Positions 18,301 to 27,030 of a stretch of 64,000 nt of DNA are shown here, piece after piece. The stretch's first letter is position 1; each line of letters opens with the position of its first letter. The DNA lies in the NCBI RefSeq assembly GCF_031127835.1, contig NZ_JARXHX010000002.1, positions 62,001 to 126,000 of the forward strand. The letters are read 5' to 3'. Origin of the DNA: Pelagicoccus sp. SDUM812002. GTDB taxonomy: Bacteria > Verrucomicrobiota > Verrucomicrobiia > Opitutales > Opitutaceae. The translations under genes and the position numbers were made by a program. The notes under the pieces were generated by a model. It was not told the DNA's origin. It saw nothing but the letters and a program-made list of their open reading frames with translations, and did no database searches.

Positions 18301-20667
18301 AAACACCTCGAAGCCGTCAACTCCAACCTCCTTCTTTACATTGACCAAGAGGATCGCGTTTCCCACAGAAGCCTCGGTTCATACGCACCCTATTTCGGAA
18401 ACTACCTGGTGGAACCAGGTTTCGCATTCGATACTATAATTGATGAAGGCGTACTAGATATTCAACTACGCAATGAAAAACCTTTGGTCGTAGATGCAAA
18501 CGGTGCGAGCTATACATTTGGCCAGTCGTATTCTCGAAGCTACAGATTTCCACTTTCCAAATATCAAAAAGACGACTTCTTCTTCTCATCCGTCGAACAG
18601 GCATCGGCCTACGACGACTTGGCAATTTTCCTTCTGCAGGACGGATCAGTTTGGCTCTCGACCGACAACTACCGTTTCGGTCAAGGCACAGCGAGAAACA
18701 CGATCCCTTCTCTCATCAGCGAGCCATTCGAAACCAGCCAAAACATAGCCCCCATAGCTAACGTAGTCTATCCAGAGAAAACATACCTCTTGCCGGGAAC
18801 ACCCAGCAAGATGGTGACTCTCGATGGCAGCGGCTCTACCGACGACAAATTCATAAAGAGCTGGCTTTGGTCCTGGGACAACAATACCGCCAACCGACCC
18901 ATTCTTTCAGAGTACTTCGACGTCGGAACCACCGAGGTCACTCTTGCCGTGACCGACTCAGAGGGTCTCTTCCACACCAAGACCGTGACCGTAACCGTCG
19001 AGGAGAATTCCGAAATAGCGAGCCTTTCTGGGTCATCATCAGCCAACGCAATCGTCTACCGCAACGGTTACGCCCTCATGCAGGGTTACACCGCTAGCAC
19101 TGCCGTTGGGCAAGCCCACTCCAATAATGGCCGGGTTTACGGCCACCAGGTGACGCTCGGTAACATTGAACAACTCGAGAACGCATCGAATACTACCGGC
19201 CTGATAGACAAAGAGAGTGCCCTCTGGCTAACGGGCAACAACACCAACGGTGAGATGGGAATCGGGTACAAAAGCTCACTCGAACCATTCCACAAAGTCA
19301 TACCCGAAAACGTAGTCGACTTTTCGCTTACCAACGATGCGAGCTTCGCCTGCTTGTCCGACGGATCCCTCTGGGCAACTGGCCTGAACCGCGATAGCCG
19401 ATTCGCAAGCGATTCTATAGAATCCAGCGACGAATGGTTACAAATCATTGAATCCGGCGTATCCCAAGTAGAGACAGACGGCAGCACTGTCTACATCATG
19501 AAGGAAGATGGTTCAGTTTGGATGTTCGGTAGAAACCAAACCTTCGACTCGAGTTCTTTGCCCTACAACGCTATCATTGTATCCCCAATACAAATACTGG
19601 AAAGTAAAGCCGAAGAGATATTCTCCTCTAGCAGCGTGATTCTGGTGACCAAGCAAGACGGATCCCTCTGGGGCGCTGGGTCGAATAACTCTTCAAAGCT
19701 GGGACTTCCACTCAACGTTCAGCGAAGCAACCAGTTCGTAAAACTATCAAACGGCCCTGTAGCTAAAGCTCGTAGTGTCGGTAACAGAACAATCTGGCTC
19801 ATGGAGGATGGAAGCTTGTGGGGAGTCGGATCAAGTTACAACCGACTCTTGGGGCTGGGAAACACTGACAGGTATACAGCCATAATGGACCCTCTTGCGC
19901 TTTTCAGAAGTGGCATCCGAGACTTCAGCCTCAGCAACGACGCAACTGTAGTGCTCACCGACGACGGATCCATCTACTCAACCGAAAAAGGCGACTTCGG
20001 CTACAACGACTCTTCCACCAACTACTCTTCGACTTGGCATCCTCTCTCCTCAGTTTCAAAACCTCAAGGAAACGCCAGCCCCGTCGCCAATGCCGGAAAA
20101 GACAGCCTTTTCTACACGACTCACGACTATGGTCACGTCTATCTTGACGGAACCTTGTCCCAAGACGATTGGGCCATCGAGAAGTGGCAATGGGACCTCA
20201 ACGGGTACCAGCTAAATTCAGCTTTGACGGAGGCCTACCTGAACGTCGGAATCTACACGGCTACCCTCACAGTGACGGACTTCTTCGGTAACACCTCATC
20301 GGATACAGTAAAGATCGAACTTCGCCAAGGCAGTGCATTCGACGCGTGGCTTCGCACCTACTTAAGCGAGGAGCAAATCGACGCACTCAACGAAAAAAAG
20401 AACTCGGATTTCGATCAGGACGGGCATTCCAACTACATCGAATTTCTTTTCCAGACAGATCCCGCAAGCAAAAACTCCAAGGCTTCGCTTGGATGGTTAC
20501 ACAGTTCGGGATACCTGTTTCTGGATGTATTTGGATCAAGTGCCTACGGTGACCTTCCAATTCTCATGTCTACAGACTTAATACACTGGTCTCCTTGGGA
20601 CGGAGCTGCAGTCGACCTACAATCGAACGGTCCAGTCTTTCTCAAGATTAGCGACCAACAGTATTGA
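15358..20667 (+). CDS. Secreted metzincin protease with PKD domains and RCC1 propellers
   Basis: 1769 residues. A signal peptide (about 1-32, cleavage after ARA) leads into a metzincin catalytic domain with HEIGHNLGAAHD at 171-182 (three His zinc ligands plus Glu) and a Met-turn SVMAYAP at 209-215. Then PKD-like domains (near 265-350, 700-795, 1130-1225, 1572-1655) alternate with three long RCC1-type blocks (near 355-695, 800-1120, 1230-1560) built on repeats such as DGSVWGTGSNSHGQLGLG and DGSLWGAGSNNSS. The C-terminal 110 residues contain a Ca-binding-like segment, DFDQDGHSNYIEFLFQTDP, common at the ends of secreted verrucomicrobial proteins. Probably exported to the surface. The reprolysin-type (M12-like) assignment rests on the zinc motif; the substrate is unknown. 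Confidence 0.88.
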   Translation: MNRTNRLSNSFWRAALPIFFLVMFGAASPARAVYIDLLVVYTPSLENDYGGYDGVEALVRASVESSNISFENSNIDIELRLIGLRKVDYQEDNDDMSVDLDHLRNLDGVIDETRTWRNEVGADVIYMFRSDSYDIDHIGQAWILEDEGGEESYAYGVVTGEYVLSGLVLQHEIGHNLGAAHDPDNTDNGGLFSYSYGHRFTISNVTYRSVMAYAPGYEINYFSSPNIKYEGVATGTSQRDNARTLRNTAATVAGYRSFKPSKPTAVADYDDSEWIEDTDNNGYEMVTLDGSGSRGWPSVESWNWSWPGGSASGETVDAKLPLGTNTVTLTITGVGGLKDSVSVQVTVHGFSPIENIFTTQQGLFLQKADGRTTAAGYNGDKLMGVETNQSSITTLTKIKFDNLHQVSGKGSQTLFLLKDGSVYGTGYYWNQNFPDKAVEGFTKIFDGGIVSVASGSSHSLFLDDKGKVWGAGSNYDGQLGGGPESPNSTELSVIFDSGAKAIRAGQTFSSIIGTDGSLWVSGKVRYDPFAGVEYSDHRSFTKIEQSGVVAFDSGDEHIVYLKEDGSVWTTGYNREGQLGTGDQDRRVDQAQKIVDTGAASVEAGSNNTYVTMNDGTIWGAGYGLISPQAFRSENAYELQPIFSSRVQKISASYNLLAVLLKDGSVWVGGRNDYGQLGQGYTSHQMSPLLQTTPVTDLSQPNGAPTARGKILGYPIDDDGDGFATVNLDASDSSDDWRIESYLWTLPEGSSNEQKPSVLLPVGESSFTLTVFDDQGLQHSQDFIVEVKPYTRPKSVYASQNRFFIIKEDGSLWCAGDVDDQFFGFDYTEYFFEKPTPVMASDVVKVVGGSDHCIVLKNDGSVWGTGSNSHGQLGLGEQLSSNGFVEIWPSGATDIAAAAHMSLILLDDGTAYGMGQNYQAQIADSAADLVHSPHRLPLEGIRELATSGYNSILLLEDGRIVRLQCPTEERTEPFIEIVQEGGKHLEAVNSNLLLYIDQEDRVSHRSLGSYAPYFGNYLVEPGFAFDTIIDEGVLDIQLRNEKPLVVDANGASYTFGQSYSRSYRFPLSKYQKDDFFFSSVEQASAYDDLAIFLLQDGSVWLSTDNYRFGQGTARNTIPSLISEPFETSQNIAPIANVVYPEKTYLLPGTPSKMVTLDGSGSTDDKFIKSWLWSWDNNTANRPILSEYFDVGTTEVTLAVTDSEGLFHTKTVTVTVEENSEIASLSGSSSANAIVYRNGYALMQGYTASTAVGQAHSNNGRVYGHQVTLGNIEQLENASNTTGLIDKESALWLTGNNTNGEMGIGYKSSLEPFHKVIPENVVDFSLTNDASFACLSDGSLWATGLNRDSRFASDSIESSDEWLQIIESGVSQVETDGSTVYIMKEDGSVWMFGRNQTFDSSSLPYNAIIVSPIQILESKAEEIFSSSSVILVTKQDGSLWGAGSNNSSKLGLPLNVQRSNQFVKLSNGPVAKARSVGNRTIWLMEDGSLWGVGSSYNRLLGLGNTDRYTAIMDPLALFRSGIRDFSLSNDATVVLTDDGSIYSTEKGDFGYNDSSTNYSSTWHPLSSVSKPQGNASPVANAGKDSLFYTTHDYGHVYLDGTLSQDDWAIEKWQWDLNGYQLNSALTEAYLNVGIYTATLTVTDFFGNTSSDTVKIELRQGSAFDAWLRTYLSEEQIDALNEKKNSDFDQDGHSNYIEFLFQTDPASKNSKASLGWLHSSGYLFLDVFGSSAYGDLPILMSTDLIHWSPWDGAAVDLQSNGPVFLKISDQQY

Positions 20668-20684
20668 ATAGACTAGTACACGAA

Positions 20685-22163
20685 CTAGCCCTTGTAGTGC
20701 TCATCAAGAAACGCTTTCAAGCGTGTTGCGGTTTCCAAGCCGATCCCGTCCACCGCGCGAAGCTCCGTGAGCGAAGCTGCTTTGAGGCGATCGATGCTGC
20801 CAAACTCATCGAGCAAGGCGTTTTTCTTTTTCGGACCTAGGCCGGTAAAGTCATCCAGTATGCTTTCGCGAATACGTTTGCTCCTCAGGTCGGCATTGAA
20901 AGTGTTGGCAAAACGGTGAGCTTCGTCGCGGCAACGCTGCAATAGCTGTAAGCCAGCATGTTTTAGCGGCAAACGTAGGGGAGGGCGCTCATCCGGAAAG
21001 ATTATGGTCTCGTGCTTCTTCGCCAAGCCAATCATCTCAGGCGGGTCCAAGTCCTGCAGCAGAAAGGATTTTATGGCAGCTCCCACTTGCCCCATGCCAC
21101 CGTCAATAACGATCAGGTCCGGGAATGGTTTGCCTTCCTTGTGCAACCTTCGGTAGCGCCGCCCCACCACTTCTTCCATAGAGCGAAAATCGTCGTTACC
21201 CTCGAAGCTCTTGATTTTGAAACGTCGATAACCTGCCTTGTTCGGTTTGCCACCCACGAACTGTACCATTGAGGCAACTACAAAAGTCCCTGAGATGTGT
21301 GAGATATCGAAACACTCGATGACGTTCGGCGGATTCCTCATGGACAGCTCATTCTGCAGCAACTTCAAAGTCTCCTCCGCACTATCCCTTACTGGAAGGT
21401 CTCGCTCGAATTTCCGCGTCTTCTTCAAGGACGCTTCCAAGGCAAAAACGATATCACGCAAAGCAGCAGCTTTTTCGTAGTTTCGCTCCGCTGCCTCTTT
21501 AGCCATTTCCTCCTTTAGTTCGTCGAGCCACTCCTTCGACTTTCCCTGCAGAAATTCGCAGGCTTGTTCTACGCGCCCTTGGTATTCCTCAACTGTCACC
21601 AAATTTTCATGACCGTAGATTTCCGAGCGTACATCGTCATACAAACGAAACCGATTCTCGTCTTCCTTCTTGGGTGAAGCATCGCCTAGTAGAATGCCAA
21701 AACGGCGGCGCATTTCCGAGAGGGTTTTGCGAATATGGTTCGCGTGGGCGAAGGGTCCGAAGTAGCGTGCCCCATCTTCCTTCTTGAAGCGAGCTAGGGC
21801 AAAACGCGGTAACTCTCGGGTCACGTCGACCCGCACTAAGAGGAAGCGTTTATCGTCCACGAAGTCCGTATTGTACTTCGGCTTCCATTTCTTGATGAGC
21901 TTTCCTTCTAGCAGCAAAGCTTCCGGCTCCGACCTCACTTCAAAGAACTCGAAATCTCGGATCATCTGCACCAAGGCTCGAATCTTCGGCTGGTGGGTAA
22001 ATTTCTTGGAGGCCTGGAAATAGGAAGATACCCGCTTTTTCAGGCTCTTGGCTTTGCCCACGTAAATAACGGACCCCAGCCTATCCTTCATGAGATAGAC
22101 CCCGGGCTTATCCGGAAGGCGACGCACCTTCTCCTTCAAATCACTGGACGCGGTTTCTGGCAT
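20685..22163 (-). CDS. uvrC: Excinuclease ABC subunit C (compact form)
   Basis: Makes both incisions in nucleotide excision repair after UvrAB. The GIY-YIG nuclease is at the N-terminus (KPGVYLMKD, VIYVGKAKSLKKRV; catalytic Glu in ALLLEGKLIKKWKPKYN). The UVR helix hairpin for UvrB contact is at about 213-246 (AERNYEKAAALRD). The RNase H-like second nuclease has ECFDISH and LIVIDGGMGQV, and the C-terminus has tandem helix-hairpin-helix motifs (FTGLGPKKKNALLDEFGS, AVDGIGLETATRL). At 492 residues it is about 100 shorter than the E. coli type, but no catalytic block seems missing, so the shortening is in linkers. Convergent with the protease gene. Confidence 0.95.
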   Translation of the reverse strand: MPETASSDLKEKVRRLPDKPGVYLMKDRLGSVIYVGKAKSLKKRVSSYFQASKKFTHQPKIRALVQMIRDFEFFEVRSEPEALLLEGKLIKKWKPKYNTDFVDDKRFLLVRVDVTRELPRFALARFKKEDGARYFGPFAHANHIRKTLSEMRRRFGILLGDASPKKEDENRFRLYDDVRSEIYGHENLVTVEEYQGRVEQACEFLQGKSKEWLDELKEEMAKEAAERNYEKAAALRDIVFALEASLKKTRKFERDLPVRDSAEETLKLLQNELSMRNPPNVIECFDISHISGTFVVASMVQFVGGKPNKAGYRRFKIKSFEGNDDFRSMEEVVGRRYRRLHKEGKPFPDLIVIDGGMGQVGAAIKSFLLQDLDPPEMIGLAKKHETIIFPDERPPLRLPLKHAGLQLLQRCRDEAHRFANTFNADLRSKRIRESILDDFTGLGPKKKNALLDEFGSIDRLKAASLTELRAVDGIGLETATRLKAFLDEHYKG

Positions 22164-22238
22164 TTTTCTTTAAGTTAGGAACATTTCAAATATAGCCAAG
22201 ACCCCAATCCGAATCGCTTTTCAATCGTTCAAGCACAG

Positions 22239-23483
22239 ATGCCAAGCAAACCAAAGATTATCCTCCTGACACTGGGAGAGGAGCTCCTCCTCGGGCTCAC
22301 TCCCAACGGTCACCTCACCTTTATTGGTGATCAGCTCCGTCAGGTCGGCACTCCGCTTCACTCGAACATCACCATCTCCGACTCGCCAGAGGACATCGAA
22401 AGCTACTTCGAGGAATACTGGAAGCGAGCCGACGTCCTCATCACGACAGGGGGGCTTGGTCCCACTGTGGACGATCGAACCAAGGAAGTGATTGGCAAAT
22501 GTCTCGGCGAAAAACTCGTTTTCGATCCCACTGTGATGCAAGCGATCGAAGATCGCTTCAAGATGCTAGGTCTCCAGCTCAACGAGAACAATCGCAAGCA
22601 AGCCTACCATTTCGAAAACGCGGAAGTTCTCCATAACCCAAATGGCACAGCACCTGGTTTATGGCTGGAAAAAGACGGCAAAATCCTAGCCATGCTACCT
22701 GGTCCTCCCCACGAACTGCAACCCATGTTCAAAGATCAAGTTCTTACTCGCTTGCAAGCCAAAGGACTCGTCCAAGATAGCGAAAACTATATCCAGATCC
22801 GCACTACAGGAATAGGGGAGTCAAATCTTGAGACAATGTTGCAAGACATTGCCGACCGCGAGGAGGGTCTAGAGCTCGCTTACTGCGCCCACCCAGGAAT
22901 GGTCGACTTTCGCATGAGCTTTCCCAATCAAATAAATCCCTACGACCGGCTAACCGAGCTCGCCGAAGAGTGTCGACAGATGCTAGGGGAGGCTTTCCTG
23001 ACGATTGGCAACGATTCGCTCGTCGATATTGTGTCCAAAATTTTACGACGGAAAAAGCTCAAGCTTGCAACCGTCGAGAGTTGTACTGGCGGATACATCG
23101 CAAACGAAATCACAAACATCCCTGGATCTTCCGAATATTTCGTAGGCGGACTGGCCACCTATAGTTCTGGGGCAAAAGAAGATCTCATCAGCGTACCCAC
23201 GGAACTTATACAACAACACTCAGCGGTCAGCGAGGAAGTCGCCATTGCCATGGCAATCGGCGTCGCTGAGCGCCTAGAGTCTGATTACGCAATCAGCGTT
23301 ACCGGATACATCGGTCCGGGAGGTGGCACAGAAAAAGATCCCGTAGGAACCGTATATATTGGTATCCACTCTCCATCAGGAACCCATGCCCAGCGCTTTA
23401 GCTTCCGCGGGCCGAGAGTCGCTCAAAAACATCGGGCCTTCAATGCGGCCATGGATATGCTCCGTCGGGAAATCATCCGCTAG
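22239..23483 (+). CDS. cinA: CinA family protein (MoaB-like domain plus nicotinamide-nucleotide amidase)
   Basis: 414 residues in two parts. The N-terminal MoCF/MoaB-like domain (about 1-170) has ITTGGLGPTVDDRTKEV and ILAMLPGPPHELQPMF. The C-terminal PncC domain (about 260-410), an NMN deamidase, has TVESCTGGYIANEIT, FVGGLATYSSGAK, and SVTGYIGPGGGTEKDPVGTV. It probably recycles the pyridine nucleotide NMN. The ATG at 22239 is the natural start. moaA follows 57 bases downstream on the same strand, so the two may be cotranscribed. Confidence 0.93.
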   Translation: MPSKPKIILLTLGEELLLGLTPNGHLTFIGDQLRQVGTPLHSNITISDSPEDIESYFEEYWKRADVLITTGGLGPTVDDRTKEVIGKCLGEKLVFDPTVMQAIEDRFKMLGLQLNENNRKQAYHFENAEVLHNPNGTAPGLWLEKDGKILAMLPGPPHELQPMFKDQVLTRLQAKGLVQDSENYIQIRTTGIGESNLETMLQDIADREEGLELAYCAHPGMVDFRMSFPNQINPYDRLTELAEECRQMLGEAFLTIGNDSLVDIVSKILRRKKLKLATVESCTGGYIANEITNIPGSSEYFVGGLATYSSGAKEDLISVPTELIQQHSAVSEEVAIAMAIGVAERLESDYAISVTGYIGPGGGTEKDPVGTVYIGIHSPSGTHAQRFSFRGPRVAQKHRAFNAAMDMLRREIIR

Positions 23484-23540
23484 TGCAGAAAAGCAAAGCA
23501 ATCTTTACCTTTTGGAGCCTTCACCTTTAAAATCACCAGC

Positions 23541-24554
23541 ATGAATCGAGTAGCGGACAAACTTAATCGGCCTCTGAGGGACCTGAGAATATCGGTCACC
23601 GATCAGTGCAATTTCCGCTGCTCCTACTGCATGCCTAGGGAAATATTCGGGCCGGAGTACGCTTTTCTGCCTAAAGATAAAGTGCTTAGCAACGAGGAGA
23701 TCGTGTTCGTCGCTAAGAGTTTCGCTCAATTGGGAGTACAGAAGATCCGACTCACCGGAGGAGAACCCTTGCTCAGGCCCAACCTCAGCGAACTGATTGC
23801 GATCATCAACACAGAGACGAGCATCAAGGACATCTCGCTCACCACTAACGCCTCGTTGCTACCTCGCTACGCTCAAAAGCTTAAAGACGCCGGACTGAAG
23901 CGGATCAACATAAGTCTCGATAGTTTGGATACAGACCGTTTTGCTCTTATGAGCGGTGGACGATCTTCTCCCGAAGCGGTGATTCGAGGAATCGATGCAG
24001 CCGAAAAAGCGGGTCTCCCCGTGAAGATAAATATGGTTGCGAAACTGGGAGTGAACGAGCAGGACATTCTCCCCATGGTGAGCTACTTCCGCGGCCGAAA
24101 GATTACTCTTCGTTTCATAGAATTCATGGACGTGGGAGAGACCAATGCTTGGAAAATGGACCAAGTCGTCCCTGCCAAAAGAATACTCGAAACCATTGGA
24201 GAACACTTCCAATTCGAAGCCGTTGACCCTAGCTACACAGGAGAAGTCGCGTCGCGCTACCGCTTCTTGGATACAGGAAGCGAGTTCGGTATCATCACTT
24301 CTATTACAAGCCCTTTTTGCGGAACCTGCAACCGTGCACGCATCTCAGCCGAAGGCAAGCTCTTCACTTGCTTGTTCGCTAGTGAAGGGACCGACTTGAG
24401 AAAGCACGTCAGAGCTGGAATCAGCCAAGAGGAGTTCACTTCGCTCGTATCCAAAATTTGGATCTCTAGAGACGACCAATACTCCGAAGACCGAAGCAAA
24501 GGACGCCCCAGCAGGAGCAACAAGAAAGTGGAAATGTCCTACATCGGCGGGTAG
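23541..24554 (+). CDS. moaA: GTP 3',8-cyclase MoaA (molybdenum cofactor biosynthesis)
   Basis: Radical SAM enzyme for the first step of molybdopterin synthesis. The N-terminal cluster ligands are C23, C27 and C30 (DQCNFRCSYCMPR) and the second C-terminal 4Fe-4S site is C260, C263 and C277 (FCGTCNRARISAEGKLFTC). Both clusters are intact, along with LRFIEFMDVGETNAW and the conserved Gly-Gly C-terminus (MSYIGG) needed for catalysis. 337 residues, normal length. No other moa genes are nearby. Confidence 0.95.
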   Translation: MNRVADKLNRPLRDLRISVTDQCNFRCSYCMPREIFGPEYAFLPKDKVLSNEEIVFVAKSFAQLGVQKIRLTGGEPLLRPNLSELIAIINTETSIKDISLTTNASLLPRYAQKLKDAGLKRINISLDSLDTDRFALMSGGRSSPEAVIRGIDAAEKAGLPVKINMVAKLGVNEQDILPMVSYFRGRKITLRFIEFMDVGETNAWKMDQVVPAKRILETIGEHFQFEAVDPSYTGEVASRYRFLDTGSEFGIITSITSPFCGTCNRARISAEGKLFTCLFASEGTDLRKHVRAGISQEEFTSLVSKIWISRDDQYSEDRSKGRPSRSNKKVEMSYIGG

Positions 24555-24568
24555 AGCCCTCAGCAGAA

Positions 24569-25480
24569 TCAGTTAAGCGACTTAACTCGGTTATAGGCCG
24601 TTGAGATACCGAAGTAGTTGAGCATCCATACTTCCTTCCACACGCGGTAACGGCCCTCCCAGGTTATGCGGCCGTGTTCTTCTTGGTATTGAGGCGCAAA
24701 AAGAAATCCTTCTTTCAAGTTGGTTTGCTCGAGCTCGCGTTGCTGCTGGTTCAACTCGTCCAGCGGATCAAGCTCGTAGCTCTCCAATTCGACTTTGGCG
24801 ACTCTTCGCTGGTGGATCTTGAAAAGCTTGGCCGCATCGCGCGTCCAGGGCTTGCGAACAACGGACCACTTCTGCGGATAAAAACCGCCGTAAGGCATAT
24901 AAAGATTATCCGTTATAAACCGCTCTCCCTCCGGAGTCTCCGAAGAGAAGGAGAAGCAGAAACCTATATCTCCATTGTGCTGAGGCACGAATAGGATTTG
25001 GAAACGTGTCTTATTGTCTTCGCTTTGGAAGACCGTGGAGCGGATGTTGATGCCATGTCCGACATCGGCAAACAGAGCCTTCGAGCGAACGAAGCCTTTG
25101 CTCTTCAGCCAGTCCTTAATCTCGATGAGCTTCTTTTGGGCGGGCCACTCTTCGCCGGTCGTGTTCTCCGAGAAACGAGGGAATAACGATATGCTGCTTT
25201 TGCTGAGAGCACTGATCGCGAGCCACGTATAAACCGTCTCCACCAATAGCCAACCGATGAAGAAAATGGCTCCGATTACCCAGAACGGCCGATTCAACCA
25301 ACCGGCATCGAATACCAAATAGGCAGCTCCAAAAGATACCCCCATCCAACGTGCCCAGCGATTGAGCACGGTGACCTTCAGCGAGCTAACCCGCGTGCTG
25401 AGCACTCCCAAAACGATGGATAGCAATACACAGGTGTAGACGAAGATTTCGGAAATTAGGGATAAGTTGTGTTCCGGCAT
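24569..25480 (-). CDS. Unrecognised membrane protein with a large soluble domain
   Basis: 303 residues. Three hydrophobic segments occupy the first 95 residues (IFVYTCVLLSIVLGVLS, WMGVSFGAAYLVFDAGWL, PFWVIGAIFFIGWLLVETVY), followed by a roughly 200-residue soluble domain that begins with SKGFVRSKALFADVGHGI and contains charged helices (DELNQQQRELEQTN). The soluble part has a mixed alpha/beta look with aromatic-rich strands (FCFSFSSETPEGE, YMPYGGFYPQKW). I do not recognise a family. It is transcribed alone, convergent with moaA and upstream of nothing obvious. Confidence 0.75.
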   Translation of the reverse strand: MPEHNLSLISEIFVYTCVLLSIVLGVLSTRVSSLKVTVLNRWARWMGVSFGAAYLVFDAGWLNRPFWVIGAIFFIGWLLVETVYTWLAISALSKSSISLFPRFSENTTGEEWPAQKKLIEIKDWLKSKGFVRSKALFADVGHGINIRSTVFQSEDNKTRFQILFVPQHNGDIGFCFSFSSETPEGERFITDNLYMPYGGFYPQKWSVVRKPWTRDAAKLFKIHQRRVAKVELESYELDPLDELNQQQRELEQTNLKEGFLFAPQYQEEHGRITWEGRYRVWKEVWMLNYFGISTAYNRVKSLN

Positions 25481-25575
25481 GGTAACGTGCGACTAACGGC
25501 AGCAAGTAGAAGCTGGAGGAGAATGGGGACAACAAAAAAGGTGTCAGCTAGGAGCTAAGCAAACGTCCTGGTACA

Positions 25576-25607
25576 AAAAAGCCCACCTTCAAAAGGCAGG
25601 CCTTTTT
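25576..25607 (-). terminator. Rho-independent terminator of dnaN
   Basis: On the minus strand, AAAAAGGCCTGCCTT pairs with AAGGTGGGCTTTTT through a small internal loop and one bulge, and ends in a T tract. It lies about 20 bases past the dnaN stop. Confidence 0.75.
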
Positions 25608-25628
25608 AATAAGTGGTTCGGGAGCGGC

Positions 25629-26771
25629 TTACGTCAGCCGGACTGGCATGATGACGCATAGGAAGCTCTCAAGCGTCTTGAAGACCCCAGGGCTGACTTC
25701 GTCCTTGAGCTCGAAGTAGAGCTCGTCCTTGGACAAGGCCTTCAGCGGATCCATGAGGAACTGTGGGTTGAAAGCCACCTGCAGGTCAGGGCCGCTGTAG
25801 TCGATGGCAAGCGACTCATGGGACTCGCCGAAGTCCGGGCTAGAGGCTGAGAGCTCCATGAGGTTGTTAGAGATCTGAATCTTGACCTGGTTGGACTTGT
25901 CGGTGGTGACAAGGGCTGCACGATGGATAGACTGGAGAAAGAGCTCACGCTCGACCTTGATGCGCTGGTGAGTCTCTTTGGGAATAACTTGTTGGTAATT
26001 GGGATAGTTGCCTTCCACCACTTTTGAAACGAGGTGGATGTCTCCGACGAAACCATTGGAGTCGTCCTTGGTGTGGATCTGGAAAGCGACGCGGCGATCG
26101 TTGAAGGCGATCTTGAGGTTCTCTCCCTTGTCGAGGAGTCGGACCAGTTCTGAAACGGTCTTGGCGGGCAAGATAAGGCTGCCAGACATGCCTTCGCCGA
26201 CTTCCATCTCGTGGTCGGTCTTAGCGAGGCGGCGACCGTCTGTAGCTACGAGGCTGAGGCGACCGGTGGCGCCGTCTTCGGGCTCCAGAAAATTGAAGAA
26301 TACTCCGTTGAGCATGTAGCGGGTTTCGTCGCTAGACTGGGCATAGGAGACGCTCTTGATCATTCCAGCCAGCGTACCTTGCTCGATGGTGAAGGAGCGG
26401 TCGTCGCTGAATTCCGGCAAGGCCGGGAATTCTTCCCGACTGATGCCCATGATCTTGAAGTTGGACCCACCGGAAGCGATCTTAACCTGGTTGTTAGGCG
26501 AGGCCTTCACGCTTACGTCGCTGTTAGGCAACTCCTTAACGATGGTGGCGAGACGCTTGACGGGGAGGGTAACCGCACCTTCCTCCTCGACGGTCGCCTT
26601 GATGCGAGCGCAGATGCCGAGGTCGAGATTGGTGGTCGTGAGCGAGATCGTGTCGCCTTCAGCTTCGATGAGCACGTTGCTCAGGATCGGCATCGTCGCC
26701 TTGGATCCGACGACGTTGAGGACTTGCTGGAGGCCGTTGCTGAAATGGTCACGGTGGATTTTGAACTTCAT
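25629..26771 (-). CDS. dnaN: DNA polymerase III beta subunit (sliding clamp)
   Basis: 380 residues with the three-domain clamp pattern. It starts [37 protein letters not shown], the usual N-terminal domain; the middle domain has [28 protein letters not shown] and the C-terminus ends [13 protein letters not shown]-like ([11 protein letters not shown]), the P-[MV]-R-[LI] ending of clamps. It gives the replicase processivity. dnaA, recF and gyrB are not beside it, so this is not the classical origin cluster. The leader contains CTCCTCC rather than a Shine-Dalgarno sequence. Confidence 0.95.
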   Translation of the reverse strand: MKFKIHRDHFSNGLQQVLNVVGSKATMPILSNVLIEAEGDTISLTTTNLDLGICARIKATVEEEGAVTLPVKRLATIVKELPNSDVSVKASPNNQVKIASGGSNFKIMGISREEFPALPEFSDDRSFTIEQGTLAGMIKSVSYAQSSDETRYMLNGVFFNFLEPEDGATGRLSLVATDGRRLAKTDHEMEVGEGMSGSLILPAKTVSELVRLLDKGENLKIAFNDRRVAFQIHTKDDSNGFVGDIHLVSKVVEGNYPNYQQVIPKETHQRIKVERELFLQSIHRAALVTTDKSNQVKIQISNNLMELSASSPDFGESHESLAIDYSGPDLQVAFNPQFLMDPLKALSKDELYFELKDEVSPGVFKTLESFLCVIMPVRLT

Positions 26772-27030
26772 TGGGGAGGAGTTAGCTAGTTTTTGGAGTT
26801 TCTGACAATTCCAATGGATAGTTAGTTAATTAATTAAATAAATCATTAGTATTCTTATAGGCTGTGAATATCAGCCATAAGCATCTTAAACGCTTGGAAA
26901 CTAAGGATTAAGGGGAGATTTGAAATGTTCAAGCCTAGTGGGATTGATTGTTTCCAGAAAAGGACATGTTAAAAAAAAACGAATATCTCCAGCTTATTGG
27001 TCGGTTTTGCCCAAGTTGTTAGCAAAGGAT

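Noticed and set aside
16400-20000. Repeated DNA suggesting a recombination hot spot
   Set aside because: The repetition is at protein level (RCC1 blades); the nucleotide copies have diverged.
26772-27030. AT-rich stretch upstream of dnaN as a replication origin
   Set aside because: No TTATCCACA-like DnaA boxes were seen and dnaA/gyrB/recF are absent.
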